A stretch of DNA of 64,000 nt from Aliivibrio wodanis (lineage in GTDB: Bacteria; Pseudomonadota; Gammaproteobacteria; Enterobacterales; Vibrionaceae), in contig LN554847.1 of NCBI GenBank assembly GCA_000953695.1, forward strand, positions 1,429,801-1,493,800, read 5' to 3'. This document shows, in pieces, positions 44,659 to 55,538 of this stretch (the stretch's first letter is position 1; each line of letters starts with the position of its first letter). The position numbers and the translations under genes were made by a program. The notes under the pieces were generated by a model. That model was not told where the DNA came from, did no database searches, and saw only the letters and a list, made by a program, of their open reading frames with translations.

Positions 44659-45456
44659 TTACAGTACTTTCTCTTTAATCACTGTAAACACGCCAGCGTC
44701 TTTGTTACTTGGTGCCATAAAGCGGGCTGTCTCTTTTACTTGTTGATGCGCATTTTCCATCGCATAAGAGTAGTAGCTCTCTTGCAACATTTCTAAATCA
44801 TTCAAGTAATCACCAAAGCTCATTGTTTCTTCAAAACTAAAGCCAAGTGTGTTTTGTAGATGTTTAATCGCCGCACCTTTTGAGGCTTCTGCATTCATTA
44901 TATCTAACCAAATTTTAGCACTAACCACCACTTGATGAGTTTCTCCAAATTTAGCATTAATGGTAGGATAGACAAACTCTTCTGTTCCATCAAAATGACA
45001 AATTGCGACTTTGATAAATTCATCATCAACCGCAAGAAGATCTTCTACATATTGGCAACGTTGGTAATATTTTGAAAATTCAGCCAACGCTTTTGGATCT
45101 TGGGTTTCGATGTAGGCTGAGTTTTTTCCGCAAAGTACAATCTGCGTGCCTTCGATTGAACGTGCTGTTTGAATAATGTTAATTATCGACGGTGTGTCCA
45201 TCGAGCAACTGTATAGTTCTTTACCTTGATGCATCACTAACGTGCCGTTTTCAGCAATGAACATCATGCTATCTTTCACTGACTCAAAGGTTTCTAATAA
45301 GCTGTAGTATTGACGTCCAGAAGCGGCAGCAAACATGATGCCTTTGTCTTCTAATTGCTTATATAGATCAAAAAAACGTGGGTCTAATTGGCTATATTCA
45401 TTAAGTAGCGTGCCATCCATATCGGTAGCGATAAATTTTACGTTATGTTTTTGCAT
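44659..45456 (-). CDS. Cof-type HAD-IIB phosphatase (YbjI/SupH-like)
   Basis: A 265-residue cytoplasmic HAD phosphatase with motif I TDMDGTLLN, motif II ASGR, the C2b cap (about residues 85-190) and motif IV FGDYLNDLEML. Such enzymes dephosphorylate sugar phosphates and flavin nucleotides. The Cof-subfamily assignment is secure; the substrate is not. Gene alone, with 168 bases to the MCP-side small gene and 201 bases to the MORN gene. Confidence 0.88.
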   Translation of the reverse strand: MQKHNVKFIATDMDGTLLNEYSQLDPRFFDLYKQLEDKGIMFAAASGRQYYSLLETFESVKDSMMFIAENGTLVMHQGKELYSCSMDTPSIINIIQTARSIEGTQIVLCGKNSAYIETQDPKALAEFSKYYQRCQYVEDLLAVDDEFIKVAICHFDGTEEFVYPTINAKFGETHQVVVSAKIWLDIMNAEASKGAAIKHLQNTLGFSFEETMSFGDYLNDLEMLQESYYSYAMENAHQQVKETARFMAPSNKDAGVFTVIKEKVL

Positions 45457-45657
45457 TGATTGGTACCCAGAGATAATTTAAATTAAATAAACGCCCAGAA
45501 ATACATATTATTTAGTACGTTACACCGAATAACTCCACCGTAAAATGAGAGACTACAGCTCCTTTTCAGCTGTATCATGTACCATTACTGTCAATAACAG
45601 AAGGTAAATTAACTAATTATTCTGGTGTGCTTGGTTCTCCAAAGCGTTCAATAAATT

Positions 45658-47964
45658 TTAGTGATGCTCGGTTTTGATTAATTTACCGAATTGATCATAA
45701 TAAACCCAGTCACCAGATTGTCGGTTACTGATGTAACTGCCTTCACTGCGTTTTTCACCATTCGACCAATAGTTGAGCCAAAGCCCTTCTTTACGCCCAC
45801 GTAGATAACTGCCTTTCTCTGTCAATTTTCCGTTGGTATGAAAGTAGCTCGCTTCGCCTTCTTTTTGTCCTTTTAACCATTGCTCTTGGAACTCTTGTTT
45901 ACCAGTTTGGTAATACTGAGTAAGCAGGCCATTAAGTTTACCTTTCTCAAACTGAGCTTGCTGTTTGAGTTGGCCGTTAGTGTAGTATTCACGATGTTCA
46001 CCATGCTGCTGGCCCGCGAATAATTCATTACTAAATGATTGCATGCCATCCTCAAACCAACCTTGCCACAGGCCTGTTTGTACATTTTTAATCATTTCAC
46101 CTTGGCGTTTTAATTGACCATTGGTGACATAGTATTCCGCGTAAGGCCCTGTTTGAACGCCTTCTACGTAACTTTCACTGCGATAACGTATCTGTTTAAA
46201 ATCAAAGTACTCACGCTTGCCGTGTAACTTATTGTTGGTATATTCACTGATATGAAGGATATTACCTTCTGCGATGGTACCAAAAGTTGGGTCACTTTCT
46301 TGGTAACGATAGCCCGTCCACACGCCGGTTTTCATATTGTCTTGATATAGACCTGTCACACGGCGACGACCGTTATAATACTCGGCGTATTCTCCATTTA
46401 ACTTGCCGTCTAGGTAAGTTCTTTTACGCGTAACAACGCCTTGATTGTACGATAGCCATTCGCCAGATTTTTTGCCTTCGATGTATTCACCGGTTTCACT
46501 TGGATCTCCGTTACCAAGCCAACGAGCGTAGCTACCATGATATTTCGCTTGATAACTGTTCTCATCGGCAGTCGAAGCATAGTGAATCACTTCACGTGGT
46601 GAGCCTGTTTTATAGAAAGATTCATATTTACCTATCCAAGCACTGTTGAGACGCGTACCACACTCTTTTAACGCACCGTCTGCAAAATAGCTTTCAGAGC
46701 GACCAGTCTGTTTGCCGTGTTCGTAATAATCAATGCTACGCAGTTTATCGGTCGCATAGTAGCGAGTTTGCTTGCCGTGACGTTCACCCGCGAGCCAGTT
46801 TTCCTCACTTTCCATTTCACCTTGGCGATAGCGTGTAAACAAACCATCTTTAACGCCTTGTTTGAAATTGCCTTTTTCAATCAATCGACCTTCAGAGTCA
46901 TGCTGCTCTTGATTGCCATGTAGTGAATATTGACCGTTATCTGCCAGTATGGTGGTGTGGTAATTGGTCAGCTGTTTAAGCTTACCGTCATCAAAATAGA
47001 ACTTCTGTTCACCAGCTAGTTTACCCCGTTTGAAATTGCTCTCAGCGATAATCACTTGATCCGCATTATAGATAACTTGTAGACCATCAAACTCTCCCTC
47101 TTGGTAGTACTCTTTTTTATAGAGGTTACCATTTTCATGATAGCGTAACGATTCGCCATCGAGGTAGTTGTACTTATAGGTTGCCTGTTGGGCAAGTTGT
47201 CCACTAGGGTAGTAAGTTAGCACTTTGCCATTGTGTACGCCCGCTTCAAAATGCATTTCACTATTGAGAGTGCCGTCGTCATAGAAGTTTCGCCAAGTGC
47301 CTTGTCGTTCACCTTGGGTATTGTACTCACCTTCAACGATAATTTGCCCTGCACTATTTTGCTCGAGGTAACGGCCTGAAAGGTGGTTATTGGCGTACTC
47401 TTGGCGTAAGGAAACCATACCGTTTGCATGGTAGGTTTCCCACACGCCGTGGCGAAGATTATCCCGATAGGTTTCTAGCGCTTGTCGTTTACCACTGCTA
47501 AAAAATCGCTCTACTTTTACTTTTTGCCCATTTTGATAGAAGGTTGTTTGATCGACAGTACCTTGATAATTGTATTGTTCCCAATCCCCATCAGGCACAC
47601 CTTTACGATAGTGCTGCTTTTCACTTAGGTTGCCACTGTTATCAAACAACTGCCATTGACCATCTTGGTAACCTTGCACATATTGCCCATCAAGCAGTTT
47701 TTGGTTATTTGGCAAAAATACCTGCCAACGGCCATTCGGCACGCCTTGGGAAAATTGGCCTACGGTGTAACCTTGGTTATCTCTGACAATAGTGATGTCA
47801 CCATTTAGTGTCATGCCGTTGGCGATACTGTAGTAGAAACTGACTCCATCTTGTTGGCGGGTTTCTATCATCAAAGATGAGATCTTTTGTGAGGCCTGTG
47901 CGCTAACGCTGGTTAAAGAGGCGCAGGTTAGCGCGGTCGTTATGATTGCTTGATAAAAATACAT
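45658..47964 (-). CDS. large secreted MORN-repeat (YwqK-like) protein
   Basis: A 768-residue protein. A signal peptide (MYFYQAIITTALTCASLTSV, cleavage near SAQA) is followed by about thirty tandem copies of a 20-25-residue MORN-variant repeat, with the core pattern YYxNGQLxxxxxxxxGxxxGxxxxY, for example HREYYTNGQLKQQAQFEKGK and ASYFHTNGKLTEKGSYLRGR. The repeat fills the whole mature protein, predicting one long beta-hairpin solenoid outside the cytoplasm. YwqK-type MORN proteins are of uncertain role, some annotated as antitoxins; nothing here supports that. The start at 47964 is chosen for its AAGGA and signal peptide. Confidence 0.8.
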   Translation of the reverse strand: MYFYQAIITTALTCASLTSVSAQASQKISSLMIETRQQDGVSFYYSIANGMTLNGDITIVRDNQGYTVGQFSQGVPNGRWQVFLPNNQKLLDGQYVQGYQDGQWQLFDNSGNLSEKQHYRKGVPDGDWEQYNYQGTVDQTTFYQNGQKVKVERFFSSGKRQALETYRDNLRHGVWETYHANGMVSLRQEYANNHLSGRYLEQNSAGQIIVEGEYNTQGERQGTWRNFYDDGTLNSEMHFEAGVHNGKVLTYYPSGQLAQQATYKYNYLDGESLRYHENGNLYKKEYYQEGEFDGLQVIYNADQVIIAESNFKRGKLAGEQKFYFDDGKLKQLTNYHTTILADNGQYSLHGNQEQHDSEGRLIEKGNFKQGVKDGLFTRYRQGEMESEENWLAGERHGKQTRYYATDKLRSIDYYEHGKQTGRSESYFADGALKECGTRLNSAWIGKYESFYKTGSPREVIHYASTADENSYQAKYHGSYARWLGNGDPSETGEYIEGKKSGEWLSYNQGVVTRKRTYLDGKLNGEYAEYYNGRRRVTGLYQDNMKTGVWTGYRYQESDPTFGTIAEGNILHISEYTNNKLHGKREYFDFKQIRYRSESYVEGVQTGPYAEYYVTNGQLKRQGEMIKNVQTGLWQGWFEDGMQSFSNELFAGQQHGEHREYYTNGQLKQQAQFEKGKLNGLLTQYYQTGKQEFQEQWLKGQKEGEASYFHTNGKLTEKGSYLRGRKEGLWLNYWSNGEKRSEGSYISNRQSGDWVYYDQFGKLIKTEHH

Positions 47965-48285
47965 GCAGATCCTTGGATGCGATATAGGCAATAACTTGAT
48001 TGCGAGAGTTTATTTAACTGATATCGACGTCGCTTTCCAGCATTGGTTTTAGGGTTTGAGACTTTGATCATGAAGAATGACCAGTTTGTCAGCTCTCAGT
48101 ATTTAATTGATGGCCGCATCGCAGCCTAATTATTAATGTTGTTTTATCTAAATCTCGAAAGATTATTCTTTTGACAATCTAGCCCCCTAGAAAAAGAATG
48201 CCGCTCACCTTAATTGAGCGGCATTACCCATGAAGTCCTTTTGAATGTTATTACTTATCGTTTAATATATTCACTTCTTATCACA
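47965..48285. other. region upstream of the MORN gene
   Basis: It contains the promoter side of the MORN gene (minus strand) and, at its right end, the terminator of the RND efflux operon. No frame or RNA gene was recognised between them. Confidence 0.5.
48197..48225 (-). terminator. terminator of the RND efflux operon
   Basis: AATGCCGCTCA / loop / TGAGCGGCATT forms an 11-bp perfect stem, and the minus strand continues TCTTTTTC. It lies 61 bases after the efflux-pump stop codon. Confidence 0.85.
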
Positions 48286-51200
48286 TCACTCATCATCAAT
48301 GTGAACAAGCTTGGTACTGCCACCATGTAGCTTCTCACGACGGCGTTGTACCATGGCATAGAAACCAGGGATAAGTAGCGTACCGACCAATAATACACAC
48401 AGTAAGCCGCCAATCAGTGACACACCCAGAGAGTTTTGGCTGATGTAACCCGCACCTGATGCAAACACCAATGGCAAAATACCTAAGATGAATGACCACG
48501 ATGTCATGTTAACCGCTCGGAATCGTAGACGACCGCCATTTACTGATGCGTTATCCAAATCCGTCTCTTTCTCTTCACGCTCGTTTTTCGCAAACTCTAC
48601 AATCAAGATTGCATTTTTTGCGGCCAGCGCGATCAAGAGAACCAAGCCAATTTGAGCGTATAGATTCAATGGCATTCCGGCTAAATTCAAGGCCACAAAG
48701 GATCCTAATGTCGCCACAGGAACCACAAGAATGATCGCAAGTGGAATACTCCAACTCTCGTACTGTGCCACCATGAATAGATAGATAAAGATCAGGGCTA
48801 AAGCAAACGCATAAATCGCTTGGTTACCCGCTTTCACTTCTTGGTAAGCCATGCCTGTCCACTCGTATTGGTAGCCATGAGGAAGCACTTCAGCGGCAAC
48901 ACGCTCCATTGCAGCAATCGCATCACCACTTGAATAGCCTTCAGCAGGTTGTCCTTGAATAACGGCTGAACGATACATGTTATAACGCCACGCTACATCG
49001 GGTTCAAATACCGTGTCATAAGTCACTAATGTACTTAATGGCACCATTTGACCCGAGCTCGCACGCACATGGAATTTATCTAAATCATCCATGCTGCTAC
49101 GGTACTCACTGTCCGCTTGCATTGTTACGCGGAAGTTCTTACCAAACATGGTGAAGTCATTGACGTACATCGACCCCAAATTACCTTGCAGCGTTTGGAA
49201 AATAGAACCAAGTGATACACCAAGTTGTTTGGCTTTTTCACGGTCAATATCTACATAGTAGTGCGGAACATTGGCACGAAACGTACTGAATGTGTATTGG
49301 ATTTCAGGCTGCTTATTTGCTGTCTGGATCACCTCATTCATTACATTAGCAAGATCAGTACGATTACGACCTAACGTATCTTCCAGCACAAATTCAAAAC
49401 CAGAGGCTGCGCCCATACCTGGAACGGCGGGTGCACCCATCGCAAAGATCACTGCTTCTGGTAGTTCCATTGCAGCACGACCATTAATGCGATTGGTAAT
49501 GGCGAATGAAGAGTTATCCCCTTCCATCTCATTACGAACGTCCCAAGGCTTTAATTTAATGAATAGAGAAGCACCATTAGATGCCGCTGCTCCCGTTAAG
49601 AACGCATAACCATTGGCGATGGTAACGCCATCTACACCCTGCTCTTGCTCTACAATCTCTAGTAATTTTGCAGAAACTTCTTCAGTACGAGAAAGTGATG
49701 CTGAATCTGGCAACTGCACGTTAACCAGTAAGATCCCTTTATCTTCTTGAGGAACAAATGCCGTTGATGTGTTTTTCGCAAGGTACGTTACCGAGCCAAG
49801 CGCTACAGCAAAGAACATCATCAATATCATTGTTTTTCGAACAAAAAATCCAGCAATATCACCATATTTATTGGTCACTTTATCTAAGCCACGGTTAAAG
49901 GCTTTAAACCAACGAGCGGTATTATCACCGCCTTGTTTAAGCACCAAAGAACACAATGCAGGAGACAGTGTTAAGGCATTAATCGATGAGATAATTACCG
50001 CAATACAGATGGTTAATGCGAACTGGCGATACATGATACCCGTAATACCCGGAAGCATTGCTACCGGAATAAACACCGCAAGCAGAACCAAGGTAGAGGT
50101 AATGATTGGGCCGGTTACTTCTTTCATCGCGATTAACGTCGCTTTTCTTGGGCTTAACGAGGGATCACGCTTCATGATGGTATCGACATTTTCGATAACC
50201 AAAATGGCGTCATCCACCACGATACCAATGGCCAAGATAAGACCAAACAAGGTCACGGTATTAATGGTAAATCCGGTCATAAGCATGACAGCAAAGGTAC
50301 CAATTAACGATACAGGGATTGCGACAACGGGAATTAGAGTGGCACGCGCACTGCCTAAAAACAGATACGTTACCGCGATGACCAATAGAATCGCTTCAAT
50401 TAAGGTTTTAATAACCCCTTTAATCGATTCTGCAACAAACAAGGTCGTGTCATAACTAGTCTCATACGCTAAGCCTTCAGGAAAAGTAACGCTGAGTTTA
50501 TCCAGCATCTCCATTACGGCTTTTCCACTCTCTAATGCGTTGGCATCGGATTGCAGAGATAAGGTTACGATAGAGGCATCTTTTCCTCTAAATTGACCAT
50601 TACCATCGTAGAATTTTTTACCTAACTCAACACGAGCAATGTCTTTTAGGTAAACTGATGAACCATCGTTATTTGCACGAAGTACGACGTTTTCAAACTC
50701 TTCAACTGATTCTAAACGTCCTTTTGTCACCAAGTTAAACTGCACATCTTGCGCACTGGCATAAGGCGCTGCACCAATTTTACCTGCAGCAACCTGTACG
50801 TTTTGCTCCGCTAGTGAGGCATGAACATCAGAGGTTGTTAAGCCTAAGTTGGTCATTTTATCAGGGTCGAGCCAAACACGCATTGCGTATTCACCACCAC
50901 CAAGAACACCCACTTCACTGATCCCAGTAACACGCGCTAACTGATCTTTGATATTCAAATTAACGTAGTTAACCAAGAACTGATCGTCATACTTACCCTC
51001 TGGCGAGTAGAAGTTCAGTACCATCAATAAGTCAGGTGAGCGCTTTTTAACGGTGACACCGACCATGCGTACTTCTTGTGGCAATTTAGATTCAATCTGC
51101 GCCACACGGTTCTGAACGTTAACCTGAGCCATATCTGGATCGGTGCCCACATCAAAGGTAACGTTAAGGGAGTACGAGCCGTCATTGGCACTTTTTGAGG

Positions 51201-51438
51201 ACATATAAATCATGTTCTCAACCCCATTAACCGAGGTTTCTATTGGATCGGCAATGGCCTGTTCAACTACCTCTGCACTTGCCCCTGTGTAGTACGCATT
51301 CACGCTTACCGAAGGTGGACTGATTTTTGGGTATTCCGCCACAGGAAGAATGGCTAGCGCAATCGCTCCGGCAAGAGTAAGAATAATAGAAATAACCAGA
51401 GCAAATTTAGGACGCTGTATAAAAAAACGACTTAACAT
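48286..51438 (-). CDS. RND efflux pump inner-membrane subunit (AcrB/MexF-type)
   Basis: A 1050-residue hydrophobe/amphiphile-efflux transporter: twelve transmembrane helices and two large periplasmic loops. The N-terminus [20 protein letters not shown], proton-relay acids in TM4 ([21 protein letters not shown]) and the C-terminal half [21 protein letters not shown] are textbook. It exports drugs, detergents or bile-like compounds by proton antiport, together with the adaptor encoded upstream and an outer-membrane channel (TolC-like) encoded elsewhere. One base separates it from the adaptor gene, so the two are one operon. Confidence 0.95.
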   Translation of the reverse strand: MLSRFFIQRPKFALVISIILTLAGAIALAILPVAEYPKISPPSVSVNAYYTGASAEVVEQAIADPIETSVNGVENMIYMSSKSANDGSYSLNVTFDVGTDPDMAQVNVQNRVAQIESKLPQEVRMVGVTVKKRSPDLLMVLNFYSPEGKYDDQFLVNYVNLNIKDQLARVTGISEVGVLGGGEYAMRVWLDPDKMTNLGLTTSDVHASLAEQNVQVAAGKIGAAPYASAQDVQFNLVTKGRLESVEEFENVVLRANNDGSSVYLKDIARVELGKKFYDGNGQFRGKDASIVTLSLQSDANALESGKAVMEMLDKLSVTFPEGLAYETSYDTTLFVAESIKGVIKTLIEAILLVIAVTYLFLGSARATLIPVVAIPVSLIGTFAVMLMTGFTINTVTLFGLILAIGIVVDDAILVIENVDTIMKRDPSLSPRKATLIAMKEVTGPIITSTLVLLAVFIPVAMLPGITGIMYRQFALTICIAVIISSINALTLSPALCSLVLKQGGDNTARWFKAFNRGLDKVTNKYGDIAGFFVRKTMILMMFFAVALGSVTYLAKNTSTAFVPQEDKGILLVNVQLPDSASLSRTEEVSAKLLEIVEQEQGVDGVTIANGYAFLTGAAASNGASLFIKLKPWDVRNEMEGDNSSFAITNRINGRAAMELPEAVIFAMGAPAVPGMGAASGFEFVLEDTLGRNRTDLANVMNEVIQTANKQPEIQYTFSTFRANVPHYYVDIDREKAKQLGVSLGSIFQTLQGNLGSMYVNDFTMFGKNFRVTMQADSEYRSSMDDLDKFHVRASSGQMVPLSTLVTYDTVFEPDVAWRYNMYRSAVIQGQPAEGYSSGDAIAAMERVAAEVLPHGYQYEWTGMAYQEVKAGNQAIYAFALALIFIYLFMVAQYESWSIPLAIILVVPVATLGSFVALNLAGMPLNLYAQIGLVLLIALAAKNAILIVEFAKNEREEKETDLDNASVNGGRLRFRAVNMTSWSFILGILPLVFASGAGYISQNSLGVSLIGGLLCVLLVGTLLIPGFYAMVQRRREKLHGGSTKLVHIDDE

Positions 51439-51439
51439 A

Positions 51440-52558
51440 TTAAGACTCCGTATTTTCTAAACGAACCTGAACACCATTTCGAACACGCTGTAATCCTTTA
51501 ACCAGTACTTGCTCATTTGCTTCTAAACCAGAGCTAATGATCACCCCTTCTGGTAGCTGCTTACCCAAGGTCACATTGCGTCTTTCTGCGATATTTCCTT
51601 CCGTTAATACCATCACAAAGCTGCCTTCTAAGTCACTTTGCACCGCACGTCGAGGGGTAACAATTACATTGGTTGGTTTCTTTTCACGTAGGTTGACGTT
51701 GATGTGCTGGCCAGGCAGTAATGTGAAATCAGGATTTTGAACCAAAGCACGAAGGGTTAATGTGCCTGTCGTTTGGTCGATACGGTTACCAATATAATCA
51801 ATCTTACCTAAGTGGTTATATTCTTTATCGTTTTCAAGATTAAGTACCACTTCAACTTGATTTGATGCACCAGTACCATCGCCTTTTACTTGATCGATCC
51901 CCATCAATAAACGTTCACGCTCACTAATAGTAAAACGAGTATGAATTGGGTTTAAGCTAACTAGAGTAGTTAATGGACCTGAAGCCGGAGAAACAAGATC
52001 ACCAAGACTGACTTTGCTGTCACTGATACGTCCAGAGAATGGCGCAATAATGCGAGTATAAGAAAGGTTCACTTCAGCAATTCGTAGCTGAGCTTGAGCC
52101 GATTCAACTTGTGCTTCAGTACTTAATAGCTGTGCAGTTAAACCATCAAATTCAGCTTTACTAATATTGCCTTTTGGAAGCAGGTTCTGACCACGTTCAA
52201 AATCTAACTGTGCTTTTTTGAGTGCCGCATTAGCTTGGGTGATACCCGCTTTGGCATTGGCTACTTGTGCTTCAAAAGTAGAGGGATCTATTTGGAAAAG
52301 TACATCGCCCTTTTCAACCATTTGGCCTTCTTTGAACGAGCGAGACTGAATATAGCCAGAAACTTGGGCAACAATAGATGCATCTTCCATTGCTTCAATA
52401 CGACCAATATAAGTTTTACCTTGTTGATATTGAATTGATTCAACGGTATGAGCTGCTACAAGAGGGGCTGGAGGAGCTGTTTTAGTCGTCGCTTCATCAC
52501 TGCAGCCTACAAGTAAAGCAGCACTAATTAAAGAAGCAAGAAGAGTTTTGTATTTCAT
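51440..52558 (-). CDS. RND efflux periplasmic adaptor (membrane fusion protein)
   Basis: A 372-residue lipoprotein: [20 protein letters not shown] with lipobox LVGC (Cys19). Biotinyl-lipoyl and beta-barrel domains flank a coiled-coil hairpin (about residues 80-145, rich in Ala/Gln: [20 protein letters not shown]). It bridges the inner-membrane pump to an outer-membrane channel. The start at 52558 gives the lipoprotein signal; an upstream ATG at 52591 lies inside the operator-like repeat and is rejected. Sole adaptor in the operon. Confidence 0.93.
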   Translation of the reverse strand: MKYKTLLASLISAALLVGCSDEATTKTAPPAPLVAAHTVESIQYQQGKTYIGRIEAMEDASIVAQVSGYIQSRSFKEGQMVEKGDVLFQIDPSTFEAQVANAKAGITQANAALKKAQLDFERGQNLLPKGNISKAEFDGLTAQLLSTEAQVESAQAQLRIAEVNLSYTRIIAPFSGRISDSKVSLGDLVSPASGPLTTLVSLNPIHTRFTISERERLLMGIDQVKGDGTGASNQVEVVLNLENDKEYNHLGKIDYIGNRIDQTTGTLTLRALVQNPDFTLLPGQHINVNLREKKPTNVIVTPRRAVQSDLEGSFVMVLTEGNIAERRNVTLGKQLPEGVIISSGLEANEQVLVKGLQRVRNGVQVRLENTES

Positions 52559-52566
52559 AAAATAAC

Positions 52567-52606
52567 CATTTAACTGTCGGATTCTGTACATTCTGACAGT
52601 TAAATG
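52567..52606. promoter_or_regulatory. 12-bp-arm inverted repeat upstream of the efflux operon
   Basis: CATTTAACTGTC at 52567-52578 is followed after 16 bases by its exact reverse complement at 52595-52606. Near the centre is TGTACA. It begins nine bases before the adaptor start codon, in the leader, so a bound repressor could block transcription or a hairpin could affect translation. No regulator gene adjoins; a TetR-family or similar repressor encoded elsewhere is a likely binder. Confidence 0.6.
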
Positions 52607-52735
52607 ATTGAAATTATTAATGTTAAATCGCAGAGATTGTTACTGAATGTGTCTGCAATTTACGTTTAGCCAAATTTAGAAACGATTTACAACTAACATA
52701 TTGATATATAATGAATTAAATTGAAATCTAAAAGC

Positions 52736-53698
52736 TTACAAATTTACATTAGCTTGGAATGTCCAAGCAACAAAACGGCTTATTTTCTGGCCTTGAGCCA
52801 TATCAACCGTCTTAATAGTTTTAACACCCAATCGTGCAAGCTCTTGATGTAAAGCTTCTACGTTTTCTTTCTTAGAAATCAATGTTGTAAACCATTGAAC
52901 TTGCAGTGCAAATTCACAGCTTTCTTTTGCCATTTGAGTAATGAAGCCAAGCTCACCACCTTCACACCAAAGTTCTGCGTTTTGGCCACCGAAGTTCAGT
53001 TTTTTCACGCCTTTTAATTCATTGTAAGCGTGACCTTTCTTCGATTTATTTGTCGCTAAATTCTGTTGCTTACGCTCTGATCCTGCTGTTGCTTCTGCTT
53101 CTGATGCATGGAACGGAGGGTTACACATAGTGAACGCAAATTCATCTTGTGGCTTGATAACACCTCTAAAGATATTCTCTTCATTTTTTTGCTGGCGACA
53201 CTCAATACCCTTCTTCAGGCTTGGGTTGTTGTTCGCAATGAACGACGCCATTTTTAATGCTTGAACATCAATATCAGAACCAACAAAGTTCCATTTGTAT
53301 TCACGGTGACCAATGATAGGGTACACGCAGTTAGCGCCAACACCGATATCTAAACCACGAACGTTTTTACCTGTTGGGATCTCGCCTTCATTAGTGATTG
53401 CAAGTAAATCAGCAATGTTATGAATATAGTCAGCACGGCCAGGAATTGGTGGGCATAAGTAACCTTCTGGAATATCCCAAAATGGAACATCATAGAAATG
53501 CGCTAACAGTGCTTTGTTCAATGCTTTAACAGCAAGAGGATCTGAAAAGTTGATTGATTCATTACCATATTGATTCGTTTCAACAAATGCTTTCAGTTCA
53601 GGAGATGTTGCAATCAACGCAGGAAAATCATAATTAGCATTATGTTTATTACGAGGATGCATCGGTGTTTTTGTAGGAGCAGATTTAGAATGAGTCAT
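52736..53698 (-). CDS. rlmF: 23S rRNA (adenine1618-N6)-methyltransferase
   Basis: A 320-residue RlmF. The SAM motif is [15 protein letters not shown] (about residues 115-129), and the N6-adenine active site is NPPFHAS (about 195-201). Its N-terminal [16 protein letters not shown] is diagnostic of RlmF. It methylates A1618 of 23S rRNA during large-subunit assembly. It stands alone; the upstream flank holds a terminator for the diguanylate cyclase gene. Confidence 0.95.
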   Translation of the reverse strand: MTHSKSAPTKTPMHPRNKHNANYDFPALIATSPELKAFVETNQYGNESINFSDPLAVKALNKALLAHFYDVPFWDIPEGYLCPPIPGRADYIHNIADLLAITNEGEIPTGKNVRGLDIGVGANCVYPIIGHREYKWNFVGSDIDVQALKMASFIANNNPSLKKGIECRQQKNEENIFRGVIKPQDEFAFTMCNPPFHASEAEATAGSERKQQNLATNKSKKGHAYNELKGVKKLNFGGQNAELWCEGGELGFITQMAKESCEFALQVQWFTTLISKKENVEALHQELARLGVKTIKTVDMAQGQKISRFVAWTFQANVNL

Positions 53699-53760
53699 GT
53701 AAGTTTACTGATAATGAATAATAGCCGCCATCATAGCCGATGTGTCTGACAATTACTTAA

Positions 53761-53798
53761 AAAAATAGCCATGATCACTGTAAATCATGGCTATTTTT
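53761..53798. terminator. terminator between the diguanylate cyclase gene and rlmF
   Basis: AAAAATAGCCATGA / TCACTGTAAA / TCATGGCTATTTTT: a 14-bp perfect stem with A and T tracts on both sides. It ends the minus-strand transcript of the cyclase gene. Confidence 0.85.
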
Positions 53799-53838
53799 AT
53801 TTCCGATAAACCAAAAGAAGCCGTACTAATGTCTTAAG

Positions 53839-53857
53839 TTATCCCGAATAGAGGTTA
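53839..53857. repeat. diverged copy of the 7.4-kb repeat terminus
   Basis: TTATCCCGAATAGAGGTTA is 19 bases and matches the right end of the 7355-7553 element (TTATCCCGAGCTGAGGTTA) at all but two or three positions. Its last three bases are the stop codon of the diguanylate cyclase. No opposite terminus was found nearby, so this is a solo or degenerate end. Confidence 0.5.
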
Positions 53858-55339
53858 GCTAATACAAACTTGATTTTTACCTTGGCTCTTTGCTTTATAT
53901 AATAAATTATCAGCTTGCTTCAGTTCATACTCTGACCATATATCTGACACGCTTCTCGCCCCATTCAAGGTGGAAAGTACAATCGCACCACATGAAACCG
54001 TCATATGAATATCTCCACCACTCTTTAACGTGCATGGGCTGACTTCAATTGCTCGACGAATACGCTCCAAAACCGCTTTGACTTGTTCGCTATTACTTGC
54101 ATTGACCATAACAACAAATTCTTCACCGCCAAAACGAGAGACCATATCAGTTCCTCTTAATGATCCTTTAATGGTACGAGCAAGGTGAATAAGAGCTTCA
54201 TCCCCCGCCTCATGCCCATAGATATCATTAACGGATTTAAAATTATCAATATCTAGAATCGCAATGCCTACATAGTTATCTGATGGTACGCTCTCTATCT
54301 TATGAACAAAACCACGTCGATTGAGCAATCCTGTCAATAAATCCGTCATAGAGGTTAGCGTTAGTGCTGTATTATCTGCTCGTAGATACTGAAAATGAAT
54401 TAATAAGATAGAAACAATAAAACTAGAGATAAACACAATTATTGCCATGTAATTATCTTCAAGGATATGAAGTAAGTGCTCAAATCTAGACTCATTAATG
54501 GTTAAAAACAATCCTGTTTCGGAATTATTAACTAATATCGGTTTAGATTTACTAAAAGTAAGTAACCCTAATTTATTCTGACCTATCTCATTAGTAATTT
54601 GGTAGCCTTCTTTACTTACATCTAATAAGGTGTCGACCAATATATCAATACCTAAAATCCCTTTAAACTCACCCTTTATATATATACCAGTGGTTAATGT
54701 AAATACAGGTTTCCCCGTTAATAGATCTTCATATTCACCAGTGTATACAATACGATTATGTAAGCCTTCTTCACCATACTTTAAGGTATTAGACCAATAT
54801 GGACGATTATAAATAACCTTGTCGAATGAATTGGCTTGTACGCTATAGGCATAATCAGAGGGGGATGAGATAAGATATTTATCTTTAGAGATAAAATACA
54901 CATTGGCAACATTATCTACTTTACCTGCAAAATAGGCCATTGGGGGGGCCATTTTCATTCTCTCTAATGCGTTTTTATTTAGCTCATGATCCGGGTCACA
55001 CATCGATTTAGGGCCAGCAAAAACAAAATCGTTTTTAATCAGATCTTTACTGCTCTTGCTTCTGTCATTAACGAAATAGCAGGTATCATGAACCACTTTG
55101 GCAGTGTTGGTTATTTCAAAATGACGATCCAGTTCATATAAAGCGGAGATATTATAATCGAGTGATTTTAAAATATTAGTCAGTTCTTCAAGTGAACGAC
55201 TAACCAGCATTTTATCTTGTGTAAACAACCGCTTATCTTCTTGAGCAAAACTCCAAAAAATGACAACAAAAAAAACAAGAAAAAGAAAGCAACACGTTCG
55301 CATCGCATGCTTGCTGTCTATAAGGGTATTAGATTTCAT
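53855..55339 (-). CDS. membrane diguanylate cyclase with periplasmic Cache sensor
   Basis: A 494-residue protein: TM1 (residues about 14-31), a Cache-like periplasmic sensor (about 35-295), TM2 (about 298-316) and a C-terminal GGDEF domain. The active site is GGEEF at 404-408 and the inhibitory RxxD site is R395-D398, five residues upstream, so it should make c-di-GMP with product feedback. Sensor ligand unknown. It probably promotes a sessile lifestyle. The stop codon lies inside a repeat terminus. Confidence 0.9.
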   Translation of the reverse strand: MKSNTLIDSKHAMRTCCFLFLVFFVVIFWSFAQEDKRLFTQDKMLVSRSLEELTNILKSLDYNISALYELDRHFEITNTAKVVHDTCYFVNDRSKSSKDLIKNDFVFAGPKSMCDPDHELNKNALERMKMAPPMAYFAGKVDNVANVYFISKDKYLISSPSDYAYSVQANSFDKVIYNRPYWSNTLKYGEEGLHNRIVYTGEYEDLLTGKPVFTLTTGIYIKGEFKGILGIDILVDTLLDVSKEGYQITNEIGQNKLGLLTFSKSKPILVNNSETGLFLTINESRFEHLLHILEDNYMAIIVFISSFIVSILLIHFQYLRADNTALTLTSMTDLLTGLLNRRGFVHKIESVPSDNYVGIAILDIDNFKSVNDIYGHEAGDEALIHLARTIKGSLRGTDMVSRFGGEEFVVMVNASNSEQVKAVLERIRRAIEVSPCTLKSGGDIHMTVSCGAIVLSTLNGARSVSDIWSEYELKQADNLLYKAKSQGKNQVCIS

Positions 55340-55485
55340 GATTCATCTTTACTCAATAATAATAAGCCACAATATTAACAGGATGATGTACTGAGTAAAG
55401 AAAATAAGCCTTAAAAAAGCGTACGACGCACACTTTATGGAATTGCGTACATTATGATTACTTACTGTTTACTGAAATAAAAAAA

Positions 55486-55512
55486 AGCACCAAATAAGTA
55501 ACATTTGATGCT
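55486..55512 (-). terminator. terminator of yibL
   Basis: On the minus strand AGCATCAAAT / GTTACTT / ATTTGGTGCT forms a 10-bp stem with one wobble and is followed by TTTTTTTT. It lies 27 bases after the stop codon. Confidence 0.85.
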
Positions 55513-55538
55513 TTAATCAATTAAATATGAAAGGGATA

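Noticed and set aside
45619-45657. Short frame after the MORN stop codon reading KFIERFGEPSTPE
   Set aside because: It is only thirteen codons in a different frame and requires a frameshift; no slippery sequence is apparent, so there is no support for an extended MORN protein.
45658-47964. Toxin-antitoxin role for the MORN protein
   Set aside because: YwqK-type labels suggest it, but the protein is secreted, very large, and has no adjacent toxin-like gene.
49769-50455. 228-codon open frame antisense to the RND pump gene
   Set aside because: It lies wholly within a highly conserved pump gene on the other strand, has no ribosome site, and its translation resembles no protein. It is a frame shadow.
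52559-52591. Upstream ATG giving an 11-residue longer adaptor protein
   Set aside because: It would bury the lipoprotein signal and start within the palindrome; the ATG at 52558 gives a proper lipobox protein.
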